A stretch of 64,000 nucleotides of DNA from Acinetobacter sp. NCu2D-2 (lineage in GTDB: Bacteria > Pseudomonadota > Gammaproteobacteria > Pseudomonadales > Moraxellaceae). The stretch lies in the NCBI RefSeq assembly GCF_001647675.1, contig NZ_CP015594.1, positions 2,294,001 through 2,358,000 on the forward strand, given 5' to 3'. The notes beneath the pieces are model-generated. The model was not told the DNA's origin. It worked only from the letters and a program-made list of their open reading frames with translations, and did not search any database. Shown piece after piece: positions 1 to 7,983 of this stretch (its first letter is position 1; each line of letters begins with the position of its first letter). The translations under genes were made by a program, and so were the position numbers.

Positions 1-1061
1 TCTTTTAGCACTTCAAACGCTTCACGCGCAACGACAATACTGCCACGCAAGTTAGTTAAAAGTTGCTCGTCAATTACCTCATCACTCTGCCCCGCCAGCA
101 AGCCTGTATGCAGCACCCCGGCCGTATTAACCACATAATCAATACGACCAAACTGCTCCATGGCGCTTGTAAACAGATGCCTTACCGCCTGGCTGTTGGC
201 AACATCCATTCCACTACTGCGCGAAGCTGCCACTATATGAGCACCGTGCAGTTCTGCCAGCTGTTGCACTGCCTGCCCAATTCCCTTACTGGCCCCCAGA
301 ACTACAACTACTTTGTTTTGTAAGGCGGAAAGGTTTTCATCTGCCTGGAATGTGCCCGAGCGCAGTTGAAATAAGCGATCAGCAAGGTAAACATCTGACG
401 GATATGTAATTTTGATATTGCTGGTATCTCCGGCGACCACATGCACCTTGCCCAGTCCATAATGCAAAATCAATCCACAATCATCCGTAACCTTGAGCTC
501 TGAATCAGTGGCAGCCAGTGCATGTGCCTTGCGCAATAAGCCCGCCCGAAATGCCTGCGGAGTTTGCCCAAGACGCAACTGCTCACGGTCGGGAATCTTT
601 GTAATACAGTTTTCTGCATCCACCTGAATCACTGTATCTGGGGAAGGTACTCCAGTATCAACGGCGTCAAAGTGTTCCAATGCATTCAGACACCGGTCAA
701 TGGTGGCAGCATCCAGCAAAGGTCGCACCGCATCATGGACGAGGACTTTGTGGTTGTCCCCTTTGATCGCTGCAATACCAGCAGCCGAACTAGCCTGCCG
801 TGTATCGCCACCTAGCAACACTCGTGTGACCTTGCTGTAATCACCATGCAGAATAATTTCCTCCATAAGCGCTATTTGCTCACGGGAAGTGACGATGATG
901 ATTTCATCAATGCCTGCATGGTTCTGAAAACAATCCAGCGTGTGTTCAATGACACGCTTGCCGGCTAGCTTTAGAAATTGTTTAGGAGTTTCTGAGCGAA
1001 AGCGGGTGCCAGAACCAGAGGCAAGGATAATGGCGATATTTCGAACATTATTAGGCATCAT
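1..1061 (-). CDS. Bifunctional cytidylyltransferase/SDR, probable CDP-ribitol synthase (3' end outside window)
   Basis: The protein has two domains in one frame. Residues 1 to about 235 are an IspD-like cytidylyltransferase, with LASGSGTRF near residue 13, TPKQF and VHDAVRPL. From about residue 240 it is a short-chain dehydrogenase, with the nucleotide-binding motif GASKGIGQ and VVNTAG. This order matches the Bcs1 family, which reduces ribulose-5-phosphate and couples the product to CTP, giving CDP-ribitol. The frame is open through position 1, so the C-terminus with the SDR Tyr/Lys residues is not visible. The start ATG overlaps the stop of the licD-like gene (ATGA), so the two are translationally coupled. 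The base composition is richer in G+C than in the next genes. An isoprenoid IspD role is unlikely because of the SDR fusion and the glycan context. Confidence 0.8.
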   Translation of the reverse strand, partial: MMPNNVRNIAIILASGSGTRFRSETPKQFLKLAGKRVIEHTLDCFQNHAGIDEIIIVTSREQIALMEEIILHGDYSKVTRVLLGGDTRQASSAAGIAAIKGDNHKVLVHDAVRPLLDAATIDRCLNALEHFDAVDTGVPSPDTVIQVDAENCITKIPDREQLRLGQTPQAFRAGLLRKAHALAATDSELKVTDDCGLILHYGLGKVHVVAGDTSNIKITYPSDVYLADRLFQLRSGTFQADENLSALQNKVVVVLGASKGIGQAVQQLAELHGAHIVAASRSSGMDVANSQAVRHLFTSAMEQFGRIDYVVNTAGVLHTGLLAGQSDEVIDEQLLTNLRGSIVVAREAFEVLK

Positions 1062-1969
1062 AACGTATCTTTCATTTTATCTAATATTTTTTGGGTTATA
1101 TCTGTGTCGAAAATAACGGTAGAGAAATGGTGAGTATTACGTTTATCGATCGGAGGCGGCTGCATGTAGCTTGAACCATAAAATATGGGCAATACATTTT
1201 CAGGTCTGTGCGGTGCGTTCACTTCTATACTTTCAAACTTGATGCGCTGTAAGGGAAAGATATCATTTTTCTTAAATATTCTTTTCCAATAAACATCGAA
1301 TCCATAACCAAGATCTCCATTGGTTTCGTCATTGAAAGGGCGATAAATAAATCTTTTTCGAACCCAGTTGCGAAAAAGCCTTATGGGAGTATCGGCCTTT
1401 AATCGTAATAAGCCAGTCATTAAAAAATGAAACATAACGAGTACCTTATCAATAAAGGTTGCGTTCCGCTGTGGCTTATAGAGTTTGCAAAGATATCGAT
1501 AAATGACCTTGGCGCATATTTCTAACACCCGCCGAGGACCTGAAACATGAAAACTGTCTATCGGTATAATATCAATAAAAAGTCCGCGATTAAGATGAAC
1601 TGTACTTTTTGTCTCAATAATTTTGGTGCGTTTATCTCGGATTCGACAGGGAATGGCATAGTCTGCATCTTGTTCGATGTTGGCATGGTCAATTTCTATG
1701 TAGTCAGGGAATAATTTATGAGCCTTTGCCAAAAAACGTTTCAGTTCATTTCGTGGCATACAAATATCAATATCATCATCCCAAGGGATAAAACCACCAT
1801 GCCTGATCGCTCCAAGTAGCGTGCCACCGTCAATCCAGTAAAGAATGTTCTCGTCGCGACAAACTTTATCAAGCTCTTTAAGAAGCTGTAACTCTACAAG
1901 CTGTATTTTTCGTAGCTGTCCTGTAGCTGGCGGTATGCTTTCCTGCTGGGGCTCGGTTTTATTTTTCAT
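1058..1969 (-). CDS. LicD-family phosphotransferase
   Basis: This is a LicD/fukutin-family protein of about 303 residues. The family transfers phosphocholine, ribitol-phosphate or glycerol-phosphate from CDP carriers onto glycans. The hallmark is clear: IDGGTLLGAIRHGG (about residues 46-59) followed by WDDDIDI (63-69), the metal-binding acidic cluster. The start chosen is the ATG at 1969, which overlaps the 3' end of the methyltransferase gene by 11 bases; a GTG at 1993 would add eight residues. Since the next gene probably makes CDP-ribitol, ribitol-phosphate is the natural donor here, but that is inferred from context. No signal peptide or membrane segment is visible, so the protein is probably cytoplasmic or peripheral. 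Confidence 0.85.
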   Translation of the reverse strand: MKNKTEPQQESIPPATGQLRKIQLVELQLLKELDKVCRDENILYWIDGGTLLGAIRHGGFIPWDDDIDICMPRNELKRFLAKAHKLFPDYIEIDHANIEQDADYAIPCRIRDKRTKIIETKSTVHLNRGLFIDIIPIDSFHVSGPRRVLEICAKVIYRYLCKLYKPQRNATFIDKVLVMFHFLMTGLLRLKADTPIRLFRNWVRKRFIYRPFNDETNGDLGYGFDVYWKRIFKKNDIFPLQRIKFESIEVNAPHRPENVLPIFYGSSYMQPPPIDKRNTHHFSTVIFDTDITQKILDKMKDTL

Positions 1970-2579
1970 TGTCAGGAAGCTTGCGCCAAACACAGGTGGC
2001 TATGTCGCGTTTAATGGGTGTTTCAATCGTAAACTCACGACTGTCGATAAGCTCAAAACCGGCATCATAAAAGGCACGTTGATACATGTTTCTATTACGA
2101 ATTACTCCACCAAACGCCATATAAATTTTGTGTTCAACATCGGTTAATCCATCACGCGTAATCAATAAACCACCTGCTTGAAGGGCATTGGCCATCTTAT
2201 TGATAGCCGAAACAAAGGCGTGGTCTTCTGAAATGCAGTAAAGCAGCCCCAAACAAAGTGTGAGGTCGTATTGAGTGTTTGGAAAAAAAGATTTGAAATC
2301 GCCATGCTCGAAAGTCGTGGTGATGTTTTTTTCTGCGGTATAGATGGGGCGAGCTGCGTTCAGTGAATCAGCCGAAATATCAAGCAAGGTGATTTGGCTA
2401 GTTTTCGATGACAATCGTTTTGCAAGCTTAAGAGAGTGACCCGTTGAACTACCGCCAACATCTAAAATATTTGGAATTTCAATATTGTCTAAGTTCAGAT
2501 TATCAAAAACATCATATAACTGCTGTGTTTTTTTGTCTGTTTGCGGAGCGTCAGACTCGCTCACATATTTATAGCGCAT
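1959..2579 (-). CDS. Class I SAM-dependent methyltransferase, probably 5'-truncated by IS30
   Basis: This is a class I methyltransferase fold: NILDVGGSSTGHSL (residues 37-50) is the SAM-binding loop, EHGDF is the acidic-loop region, and YDLTLCLGLLYCISED is the post-motif strand. The first ATG is at 2579, but the frame stays open upstream with coding-like codons up to a TGA that lies in the terminal repeat of the IS30 element at 2626. The original N-terminus may therefore have been lost to the insertion. The gene overlaps the licD-like gene. The substrate is unknown; the context suggests a glycan or glycan precursor. Expression may now depend on a promoter from the IS. Confidence 0.7.
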   Translation of the reverse strand: MRYKYVSESDAPQTDKKTQQLYDVFDNLNLDNIEIPNILDVGGSSTGHSLKLAKRLSSKTSQITLLDISADSLNAARPIYTAEKNITTTFEHGDFKSFFPNTQYDLTLCLGLLYCISEDHAFVSAINKMANALQAGGLLITRDGLTDVEHKIYMAFGGVIRNRNMYQRAFYDAGFELIDSREFTIETPIKRDIATCVWRKLPDNEK

Positions 2580-2625
2580 GTATGTACGGGCATCGGATAC
2601 AGCATCAAGAAACTGAGTATCGCAT

Positions 2626-3689
2626 ATTCAAATCCCAAGTGCAACACATTTGTAGTTAGTTGAAAAAGTTAGGTGTATTCATAGAATCATTAGACTTTTT
2701 CAACTCGCAATTGGAAAGCACACAATGAAGAAATACACCCAACTTTCTCAAGATGAAAGATACGAAATTTATGCTACTTTGAAAAGTAAAAGTTCAATTG
2801 CTACCCTTGCTCGGGAGTTAGGACGTTCACGATCAACCATCTACCGTGAAATAAAAAGAAATACTGGGCAACGTGGATATAGAGCTCAACAGGCAGCTAA
2901 ATTTGCAAGTCAAAGACGGTACCGTCCTTCATCATCAATGACAGCATTTGCCTTCGCTTATATTGATTATTTGATTGGTTTGGACTGGTCACCAGAACAA
3001 ATTTCAGGTGCTTTAACACAACGCGGTTGGCTGGATGTACCTTCACATGAGTGGATTTACCAGTACATTTATCAAGATAAATCACAAGGAGGTAAACTCC
3101 ATCTACACTTAAGGCATCAGAAGAAATATCGAAAACGCGGTTACAAAAACACGGATCGTAGGGGGCAAATCATTGATAAAACAAGTATTCACTGCAGAGA
3201 CCAGGTCATTGATCAACGACAACGTTTAGGAGATTTCGAAGGTGACACGGTGATTGGTAAACATCATAAAGGTGCTTTATTGACACTCGTTGATCGAAAG
3301 AGCCTGTATGTACATATTGTTCATTTAGGGCCAACGAGAGCATCCTCTCAAACGATTACTTGTGCATTAGATCGTTTACAAATGAGCCATGCTTATAGTG
3401 TGACATTTGATAATGGCAAAGAATTTTCCGAACACAAAAGAATTACTGATGCTGGGATAGAGACGTATTTTGCTGATCCTTACAAGTCTATTCAGCGAGC
3501 TAGAAATGAAAATACGAATGGTTTAATCCGTCAATATCTGCCAAAATCATCATCGTTTGATGATGTGTCAAACGAACAAATAGAGCAGATAGAATTTGCA
3601 CTCAACCATCGTCCTAGAAAAACACTAGGTTGGTATACACCGAGTGAAGTTATGGCTGGTTTTTATACTGTTGCACTTGCCGTTTGAAT
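2626..3689 (+). mobile_element. IS30-family insertion sequence
   Basis: The element carries one transposase gene. Its ends share an 11-bp perfect inverted repeat (CAAGTGCAACA at 2636-2646, complement at 3669-3679), which extends to an imperfect 21-bp repeat starting ATTCAAA (18 of 21 identical). With these ends the length is about 1064 bp. The three bases outside each end (cat on the left, ccg on the right) do not match, so no target duplication is seen. Size and type resemble ISAba125-like elements, but the exact name cannot be fixed without a database. Confidence 0.8.
2725..3687 (+). CDS. IS30-family transposase
   Basis: This DDE transposase has 320 residues, the usual family length. An N-terminal helix-turn-helix is at about residues 20-45 (SIATLARELGRSRSTIYREI). 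The catalytic triad can be assigned as D174 in FEGDTVIG, D229 in TFDNGKEF and E262 in NENTNGLIRQY. The gene looks intact. Its last codons lie in the right terminal repeat, and on the opposite strand that same repeat supplies a new stop codon to the neighbouring racemase-like gene. Confidence 0.93.
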   Translation: MKKYTQLSQDERYEIYATLKSKSSIATLARELGRSRSTIYREIKRNTGQRGYRAQQAAKFASQRRYRPSSSMTAFAFAYIDYLIGLDWSPEQISGALTQRGWLDVPSHEWIYQYIYQDKSQGGKLHLHLRHQKKYRKRGYKNTDRRGQIIDKTSIHCRDQVIDQRQRLGDFEGDTVIGKHHKGALLTLVDRKSLYVHIVHLGPTRASSQTITCALDRLQMSHAYSVTFDNGKEFSEHKRITDAGIETYFADPYKSIQRARNENTNGLIRQYLPKSSSFDDVSNEQIEQIEFALNHRPRKTLGWYTPSEVMAGFYTVALAV

Positions 3690-4376
3690 CCGCCTATTGT
3701 AAAGCCGCCCATTTCGATCAATAATTTCATTGGCGGCTATATCTATAATACTGATAATATCGCTCTCTAAGACCCCAATATTTATCAGTTCATCTTTACA
3801 GCTATGAAGATCTGTACAAGCTAAAAAAAATCTTTTCGCACCTATCCCTTTAAATTGATTAACAATACTTTTTAGCAAGTGATTGGGGTGGGCAGCATAA
3901 TTTTTTCCAAGCTCAGAGTAGCCGCGCTTCACCGACGTAATAAGGTCTCCTATTATATCTGCATGATTTGGTAGTGTTATAAAGCTTTCATTTTCATCTT
4001 GCATGCTCTCAAAAGTACCAAGAAAAGCAATTGGCTCTTGGACATCTACTATGGTTTTATTAACGGCTTCCCATAAATTGACGCATTTCATTTTTGTTTT
4101 TATATTAGGTATTAGCTTATGTGCCGTTAAGCAAAGAATCATATAGCTATCATTATGTTGCTCTGCATACTTAAGCTTTTCATTTATTTTATCAATTACA
4201 ACGCTAGCACTTCCTTCACGGATACTCTTGGATACAGATGGAATTTGCGTAGCAAAATCAAGCGTATACTCCGGCAAATCATTATCCCACAGAACACCTT
4301 TTTGTTGGCACAGTTTCAATATAGAAGTCGCAAGATCAACACCAGCAACACTACCTTTACCTGACAAAATGTACAT
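3663..4376 (-). CDS. Asp/Glu racemase-superfamily protein, C-terminus replaced by IS30 end
   Basis: The protein has 237 residues and the aspartate/glutamate racemase fold. There is a glycine-rich N-terminus (LSGKGSVAGVDLATSIL), the first catalytic cysteine in LCLTAH (C82) and the second in LACTDLH (C187). Both cysteines are kept, so a two-base racemase mechanism is possible. The last nine or so residues (RIQTASATV) are encoded by the IS30 terminal repeat, so the native end has been lost; activity is uncertain. It lies 9 bases downstream of the kinase-like/nucleotidyltransferase gene and was probably in its operon. The substrate is unknown, with an amino acid likely from the family. Confidence 0.65.
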   Translation of the reverse strand: MYILSGKGSVAGVDLATSILKLCQQKGVLWDNDLPEYTLDFATQIPSVSKSIREGSASVVIDKINEKLKYAEQHNDSYMILCLTAHKLIPNIKTKMKCVNLWEAVNKTIVDVQEPIAFLGTFESMQDENESFITLPNHADIIGDLITSVKRGYSELGKNYAAHPNHLLKSIVNQFKGIGAKRFFLACTDLHSCKDELINIGVLESDIISIIDIAANEIIDRNGRLYNRRIQTASATV

Positions 4377-4385
4377 ACGGTTCCT

Positions 4386-5378
4386 TTAAATATTTTCACT
4401 CGAAGAATCTGATAGCACTGCCCGAATAACTTCCCCGCTACAATGAACTCCAAGTGATCGTTCAACAAATTTTGCCTTTACTCCTTGCTTCTCCGCCCAG
4501 TGAATTACATCTGGATTGCCAGAGCAAAGTAAATCGAATTTGGGTAATCCGCAGGTATCGTTTTTTTGTGTCAGTGTGTCATTTATCTTTAATACTTCTA
4601 TATTATCAAATGTTTCCAACACATCACTTAGAACCTGAATAATTTGATTTTGTGTCATGATATCATTACTAGGAGTATCTCCTGTCACTCCAATAATGAG
4701 TTTTTTACAATTTGATGCTAACTGTAGGATTGTTTGTACATGCCCCATATGTGGCGGGTGAAATTTTCCAGGGAAAAATATCACTGGCTGTGAAGCTTTA
4801 AGCATATCAACCTGTGTAGTCAAGTATGTGCGTGACTCAACCATTTCAGCAATATAATCACTGAGTATGCGCAACTCCTCATCTATTTCGGCCAAGTAGC
4901 TCTTATTATGAGAAATTTCTTCAGAGATATTAACTTTGGCCAATAAATGATCAATTTCTCGCTTTGGACCCGGCTTTAAATCCGCTAGTGATACAGTAAT
5001 ACTATTTTTTCTAAAAGGAAAAAAATGTCGCGTTGTTCGTGGTGAAAAAAGTTCACCTGTGCTGCTACGCCGTATGCACTCGCTTTTGTTTACAAACGAA
5101 CATCCATCTGTGAGGAAGCGGTGCGCCAGTTTAGATCCAACTCGAATATTTTCGTCTTGATAGTTTACCCAGTGAACCGGGGCAAGTTTATACCCCTCTT
5201 CCAATAAAAAGGCGTAACGATGGCTGCCGTCGAGTATGGTCCCTGTCATCCGGTCTGCAATCAGTGCTTTGTGTATCTCACCATCTCGGTAAATAAGCTG
5301 CCTAATGTTCTCCAGGTGATTGGGAAATACTTCTTCTAAAGGTATCAACCTTTCAAGTTCAACAAGTTCGTATTTCAT
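4386..5378 (-). CDS. ParB/SerK-like domain fused to a NadM/TagD-like nucleotidyltransferase
   Basis: The protein has 330 residues and two recognisable parts. Residues 1 to about 85 resemble the ParB/Srx fold of SbnI and SerK, which are serine kinases: DGSHR is at 50-54, and E15/E16 lie where those kinases carry a catalytic glutamate. Residues 197-320 form an HxGH nucleotidyltransferase: FFPGKFHPPHMGH (201-213) is the nucleotide-binding motif, and CSGEVIR (313-319) corresponds to the ISGTxIR-type motif. The middle (about 140-195) is helical and probably a linker. Such a fusion could phosphorylate a small hydroxyl compound and then activate it with CTP or ATP. That activity is inferred. The gene is more AT-rich than the ABC transporter gene beside it. 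Confidence 0.6.
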   Translation of the reverse strand: MKYELVELERLIPLEEVFPNHLENIRQLIYRDGEIHKALIADRMTGTILDGSHRYAFLLEEGYKLAPVHWVNYQDENIRVGSKLAHRFLTDGCSFVNKSECIRRSSTGELFSPRTTRHFFPFRKNSITVSLADLKPGPKREIDHLLAKVNISEEISHNKSYLAEIDEELRILSDYIAEMVESRTYLTTQVDMLKASQPVIFFPGKFHPPHMGHVQTILQLASNCKKLIIGVTGDTPSNDIMTQNQIIQVLSDVLETFDNIEVLKINDTLTQKNDTCGLPKFDLLCSGNPDVIHWAEKQGVKAKFVERSLGVHCSGEVIRAVLSDSSSENI

Positions 5379-5412
5379 TTTTTCAAGCCTTTTTTGAATA
5401 TCGGAGGAAACG

Positions 5413-7128
5413 CTAACTATTTGAAGGAAGCTCTATAACTAACTCACAAACATGTAATGAAGTAGTACGATGCGCAATAATAACGATCGTTTTTTGCCCT
5501 GCCAAGGCATTCACGGCTTGATTCAGCGCTGCTTCGGTATCACTATCCAACGCACTAGTCGCCTCATCCATCAATAACACTGGCGGATCACGATACAAAG
5601 CACGGGCAATGCCAATACGCTGCCTTTGCCCACCCGATAAGCGTATGCCTCGGTCGCCCACTTTACTTTGATAGCCGTCAGGCAATTCCTTAGTAATAAA
5701 TTCATGAATTTGTGCAGCGCAGGCGGCGCGTTCGACGGCTTGCATATCGATCTGCCCGGCAGGTACGCCAAAGGCGATGTTTTCGGCAATGCTGGTATCG
5801 GCCAGATAAATATGTTGCGGCACATAGCCGATGGCGGCCTGCCAGTTTTGAATATTGGTGCTGTCAATGATCTGTCCATCGATAGAGAGCGTGCCCGCCT
5901 GCGGCTCCAGTAGGCCCAGCAGCAAGTCCATGACGGTGCTTTTGCCAGCACCACTTTTGCCAACGATGCCAACGCTGGTGTTGGCAGGAATCACCAGTTC
6001 AAAATCCTGCAAAACGCTCTTGTCTGGCGCAGACGGGTAGGCAAAGCGAATGCCTTGCAGGCGGATTTCTTGCTGTGGGGCCAGCACGGTTGAAGCGGCG
6101 CGACTCGCCTGGCGTGGCAGGCTCAGATGCTGGTGAACGGTATCCAGCGCAGCGGATGAAAACTTTAGCTGGGCGAAGCCCCGATACATGATTTGTGCTG
6201 ATGGCAGCAGACGGTAGGCGGCAAAGCCGTACAAGCCCAGCACGGGCAGTACCTGGCCAATGTCGTTGCTTTGTTTCATCAGAATGAGCGCCAGGATAAT
6301 CAGCCCGCTATAGCCAGCGGTTTCCACCATATATAGCGGCGACTGGCTTAGGGTTTCGGCATTGGCTTGATGGCGTGAGAAGTCGCGGGAAGATTGGTTA
6401 AATTTGTGCTGGTAGGTTTCGGCTGCTTGGGTAATTTTTACATCCTTGATGCCACCCAATACCTCGTTACATGCCTGAAAGCGGGCACCGTTAGCGGCCT
6501 GACGTGCTTTGCCGGTATCTCCCAGTCGCTTGCGCACCAGGGTATAAATTACGCCATAGAGCACTCCTATCATGGCGGCGGCACTAATGGCAATCCAGGG
6601 GTTGTAGAAAAACAGCAACAACATCATGGCGGTTGCTACTGCGCCCTGTGCAATCAACTGCGAGAGCGGCTTGATCAGCCCACCTTGCAGCTGGTCAATC
6701 TCCGACAACACATTACGGCTAAGCTCGGACGGGTTATAGCGCAGGAAAAACTCGTAAGGCTGGTGCAAGTAGCCCGACAGCAGCCGTGCGCTGATGCTGT
6801 GGCGCAGCAAAAAGGTAAAGCGGTTAACCAGATGCAGGGTAACGGTTTTGAAAGCGGATGAGCCGACCACCAACACAATGGAGGCAATGCCCAGCGCAGT
6901 GATGAATTCCTGATTGCTGTTAAAAGCAAACTGGTTATAGAGCCAGCTCAGGGCAGCATTGTCTTGCACGATATCGGGTCGGGCCAGCACCGACAAAAAC
7001 GGCATGATGGACACTACGCCTGCTGTTTCCGCAAAGGCCATTAACACCACCAGCATAAGCATCAACACCGAATGGCGTTTTTCCTGCTTAGTTAGCATTT
7101 GCCAGAATCTTTTAATATCGGTTTTCAT
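5413..7128 (-). CDS. PglK-like ABC transporter (lipid-linked oligosaccharide flippase candidate)
   Basis: This is a 571-residue half-transporter with an N-terminal six-helix membrane domain and a C-terminal ATPase. The Walker A motif is GKSGAGKST near residue 390, the signature is LSGGQRQRIGIARAL, and Walker B is VLLMDEATSALD. The N-terminus (ETAGVVSIMPFLSVLARP) resembles PglK/WlaB-type flippases more than MsbA. It probably moves undecaprenyl-linked glycan across the inner membrane. The membrane-domain half is strikingly GC-rich (40 of 60 bases at 6481-6540), unlike both neighbours, which suggests separate transfer of this gene. The next gene upstream, for the GT2, ends only four bases away. 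Confidence 0.85.
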   Translation of the reverse strand: MKTDIKRFWQMLTKQEKRHSVLMLMLVVLMAFAETAGVVSIMPFLSVLARPDIVQDNAALSWLYNQFAFNSNQEFITALGIASIVLVVGSSAFKTVTLHLVNRFTFLLRHSISARLLSGYLHQPYEFFLRYNPSELSRNVLSEIDQLQGGLIKPLSQLIAQGAVATAMMLLLFFYNPWIAISAAAMIGVLYGVIYTLVRKRLGDTGKARQAANGARFQACNEVLGGIKDVKITQAAETYQHKFNQSSRDFSRHQANAETLSQSPLYMVETAGYSGLIILALILMKQSNDIGQVLPVLGLYGFAAYRLLPSAQIMYRGFAQLKFSSAALDTVHQHLSLPRQASRAASTVLAPQQEIRLQGIRFAYPSAPDKSVLQDFELVIPANTSVGIVGKSGAGKSTVMDLLLGLLEPQAGTLSIDGQIIDSTNIQNWQAAIGYVPQHIYLADTSIAENIAFGVPAGQIDMQAVERAACAAQIHEFITKELPDGYQSKVGDRGIRLSGGQRQRIGIARALYRDPPVLLMDEATSALDSDTEAALNQAVNALAGQKTIVIIAHRTTSLHVCELVIELPSNS

Positions 7129-7131
7129 TTA

Positions 7132-7983
7132 TTATTTATCATCTTTATACATCAACGCCGTTATCTGCTCACTAATCAGTCCCATCAAAAACACCATTAC
7201 ACTCCCTGTATAGAGTAGGGCACTCATATTGGTAAAACGATTATATTCGTACAACGTATAACCATACCAGCCAGTTGCCACTATAAATAACATGACCGCA
7301 ATAGGCAAAAACATTTTTAAAGGTGAAAATAGTGTGGCAATCTTAAAAATAATTAAAAAGAAGCGTACCCCGTCTTTCAGGGGTTGAATATGACTTTTGC
7401 CTATGCGTTTTGCTGCATGTATTGGAACATAAGTTACTGAGTAACCTGCGCGGAAAAATGCCATGGTGCTAGTAGTTGGATAAGAAAAACCATTAGGCAG
7501 TAAATATAAAAATTCACGGAATTTATCTGCACGGACTGCACGAAAACCAGAGGTGAGGTCTTCTACTTTTTGTTCAGTCATATATGTTGCAAGGTTGTTA
7601 TAGAGTGCATTGGCAATACCACGGCCAATACTGGCTTGTGAACCTTTTTGCCTAGCGCCAACGACTAAATCATAGCCTTGTTCAATTTTCTCAATCAAGC
7701 GAGGGATATCTTGCGGATCATGCTGCCCATCTGCATCCATAAATACAATGATGTCACCTGTTGCAGTACGTGCCCCTGTTTTAATGGCTGCACCATTACC
7801 TTTTGAGTAAGGATGAGTGACTACTTTAGCACCAGCAGTTTCTGCGACTTGTTTGGTTTGGTCTGTAGAACCATCATTCACCACAATAATTTCATGAGCA
7901 AGCTGTAATTGTTGAATCTGTGCAAGGGTTTGACCAATTGCAGCAGATTCATTTTTTGCAGGGAGAACGATACTAACTTTCAT
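7132..7983 (-). CDS. GT2 glycosyltransferase, polyprenyl-phosphate sugar synthase (DPM1-like)
   Basis: The family-2 glycosyltransferase domain starts MKVSIVLPAKNES. It has VVNDGSTD and a FMDADGQHDP metal/nucleotide motif, as in dolichyl-phosphate mannose/glucose synthases. The C-terminal third has three or four hydrophobic segments ending near YKDDK. The start at 7983 is chosen because an AAAGAG Shine-Dalgarno-like run precedes it and the family begins here; an upstream ATG at 8013 would add ten residues. It overlaps the 3' end of the TMTC-like gene by 11 bases. Its likely product, a polyprenyl-phosphate hexose, is the kind of donor used by GT-C enzymes such as the upstream gene. Confidence 0.85.
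   Translation of the reverse strand: MKVSIVLPAKNESAAIGQTLAQIQQLQLAHEIIVVNDGSTDQTKQVAETAGAKVVTHPYSKGNGAAIKTGARTATGDIIVFMDADGQHDPQDIPRLIEKIEQGYDLVVGARQKGSQASIGRGIANALYNNLATYMTEQKVEDLTSGFRAVRADKFREFLYLLPNGFSYPTTSTMAFFRAGYSVTYVPIHAAKRIGKSHIQPLKDGVRFFLIIFKIATLFSPLKMFLPIAVMLFIVATGWYGYTLYEYNRFTNMSALLYTGSVMVFLMGLISEQITALMYKDDK

Noticed and set aside
5571-5972. 133-codon minus-strand ORF inside the ABC transporter
   Set aside because: It is a frame-shifted copy of the ATPase-domain region; the ATPase motifs are all in the main frame and are intact.
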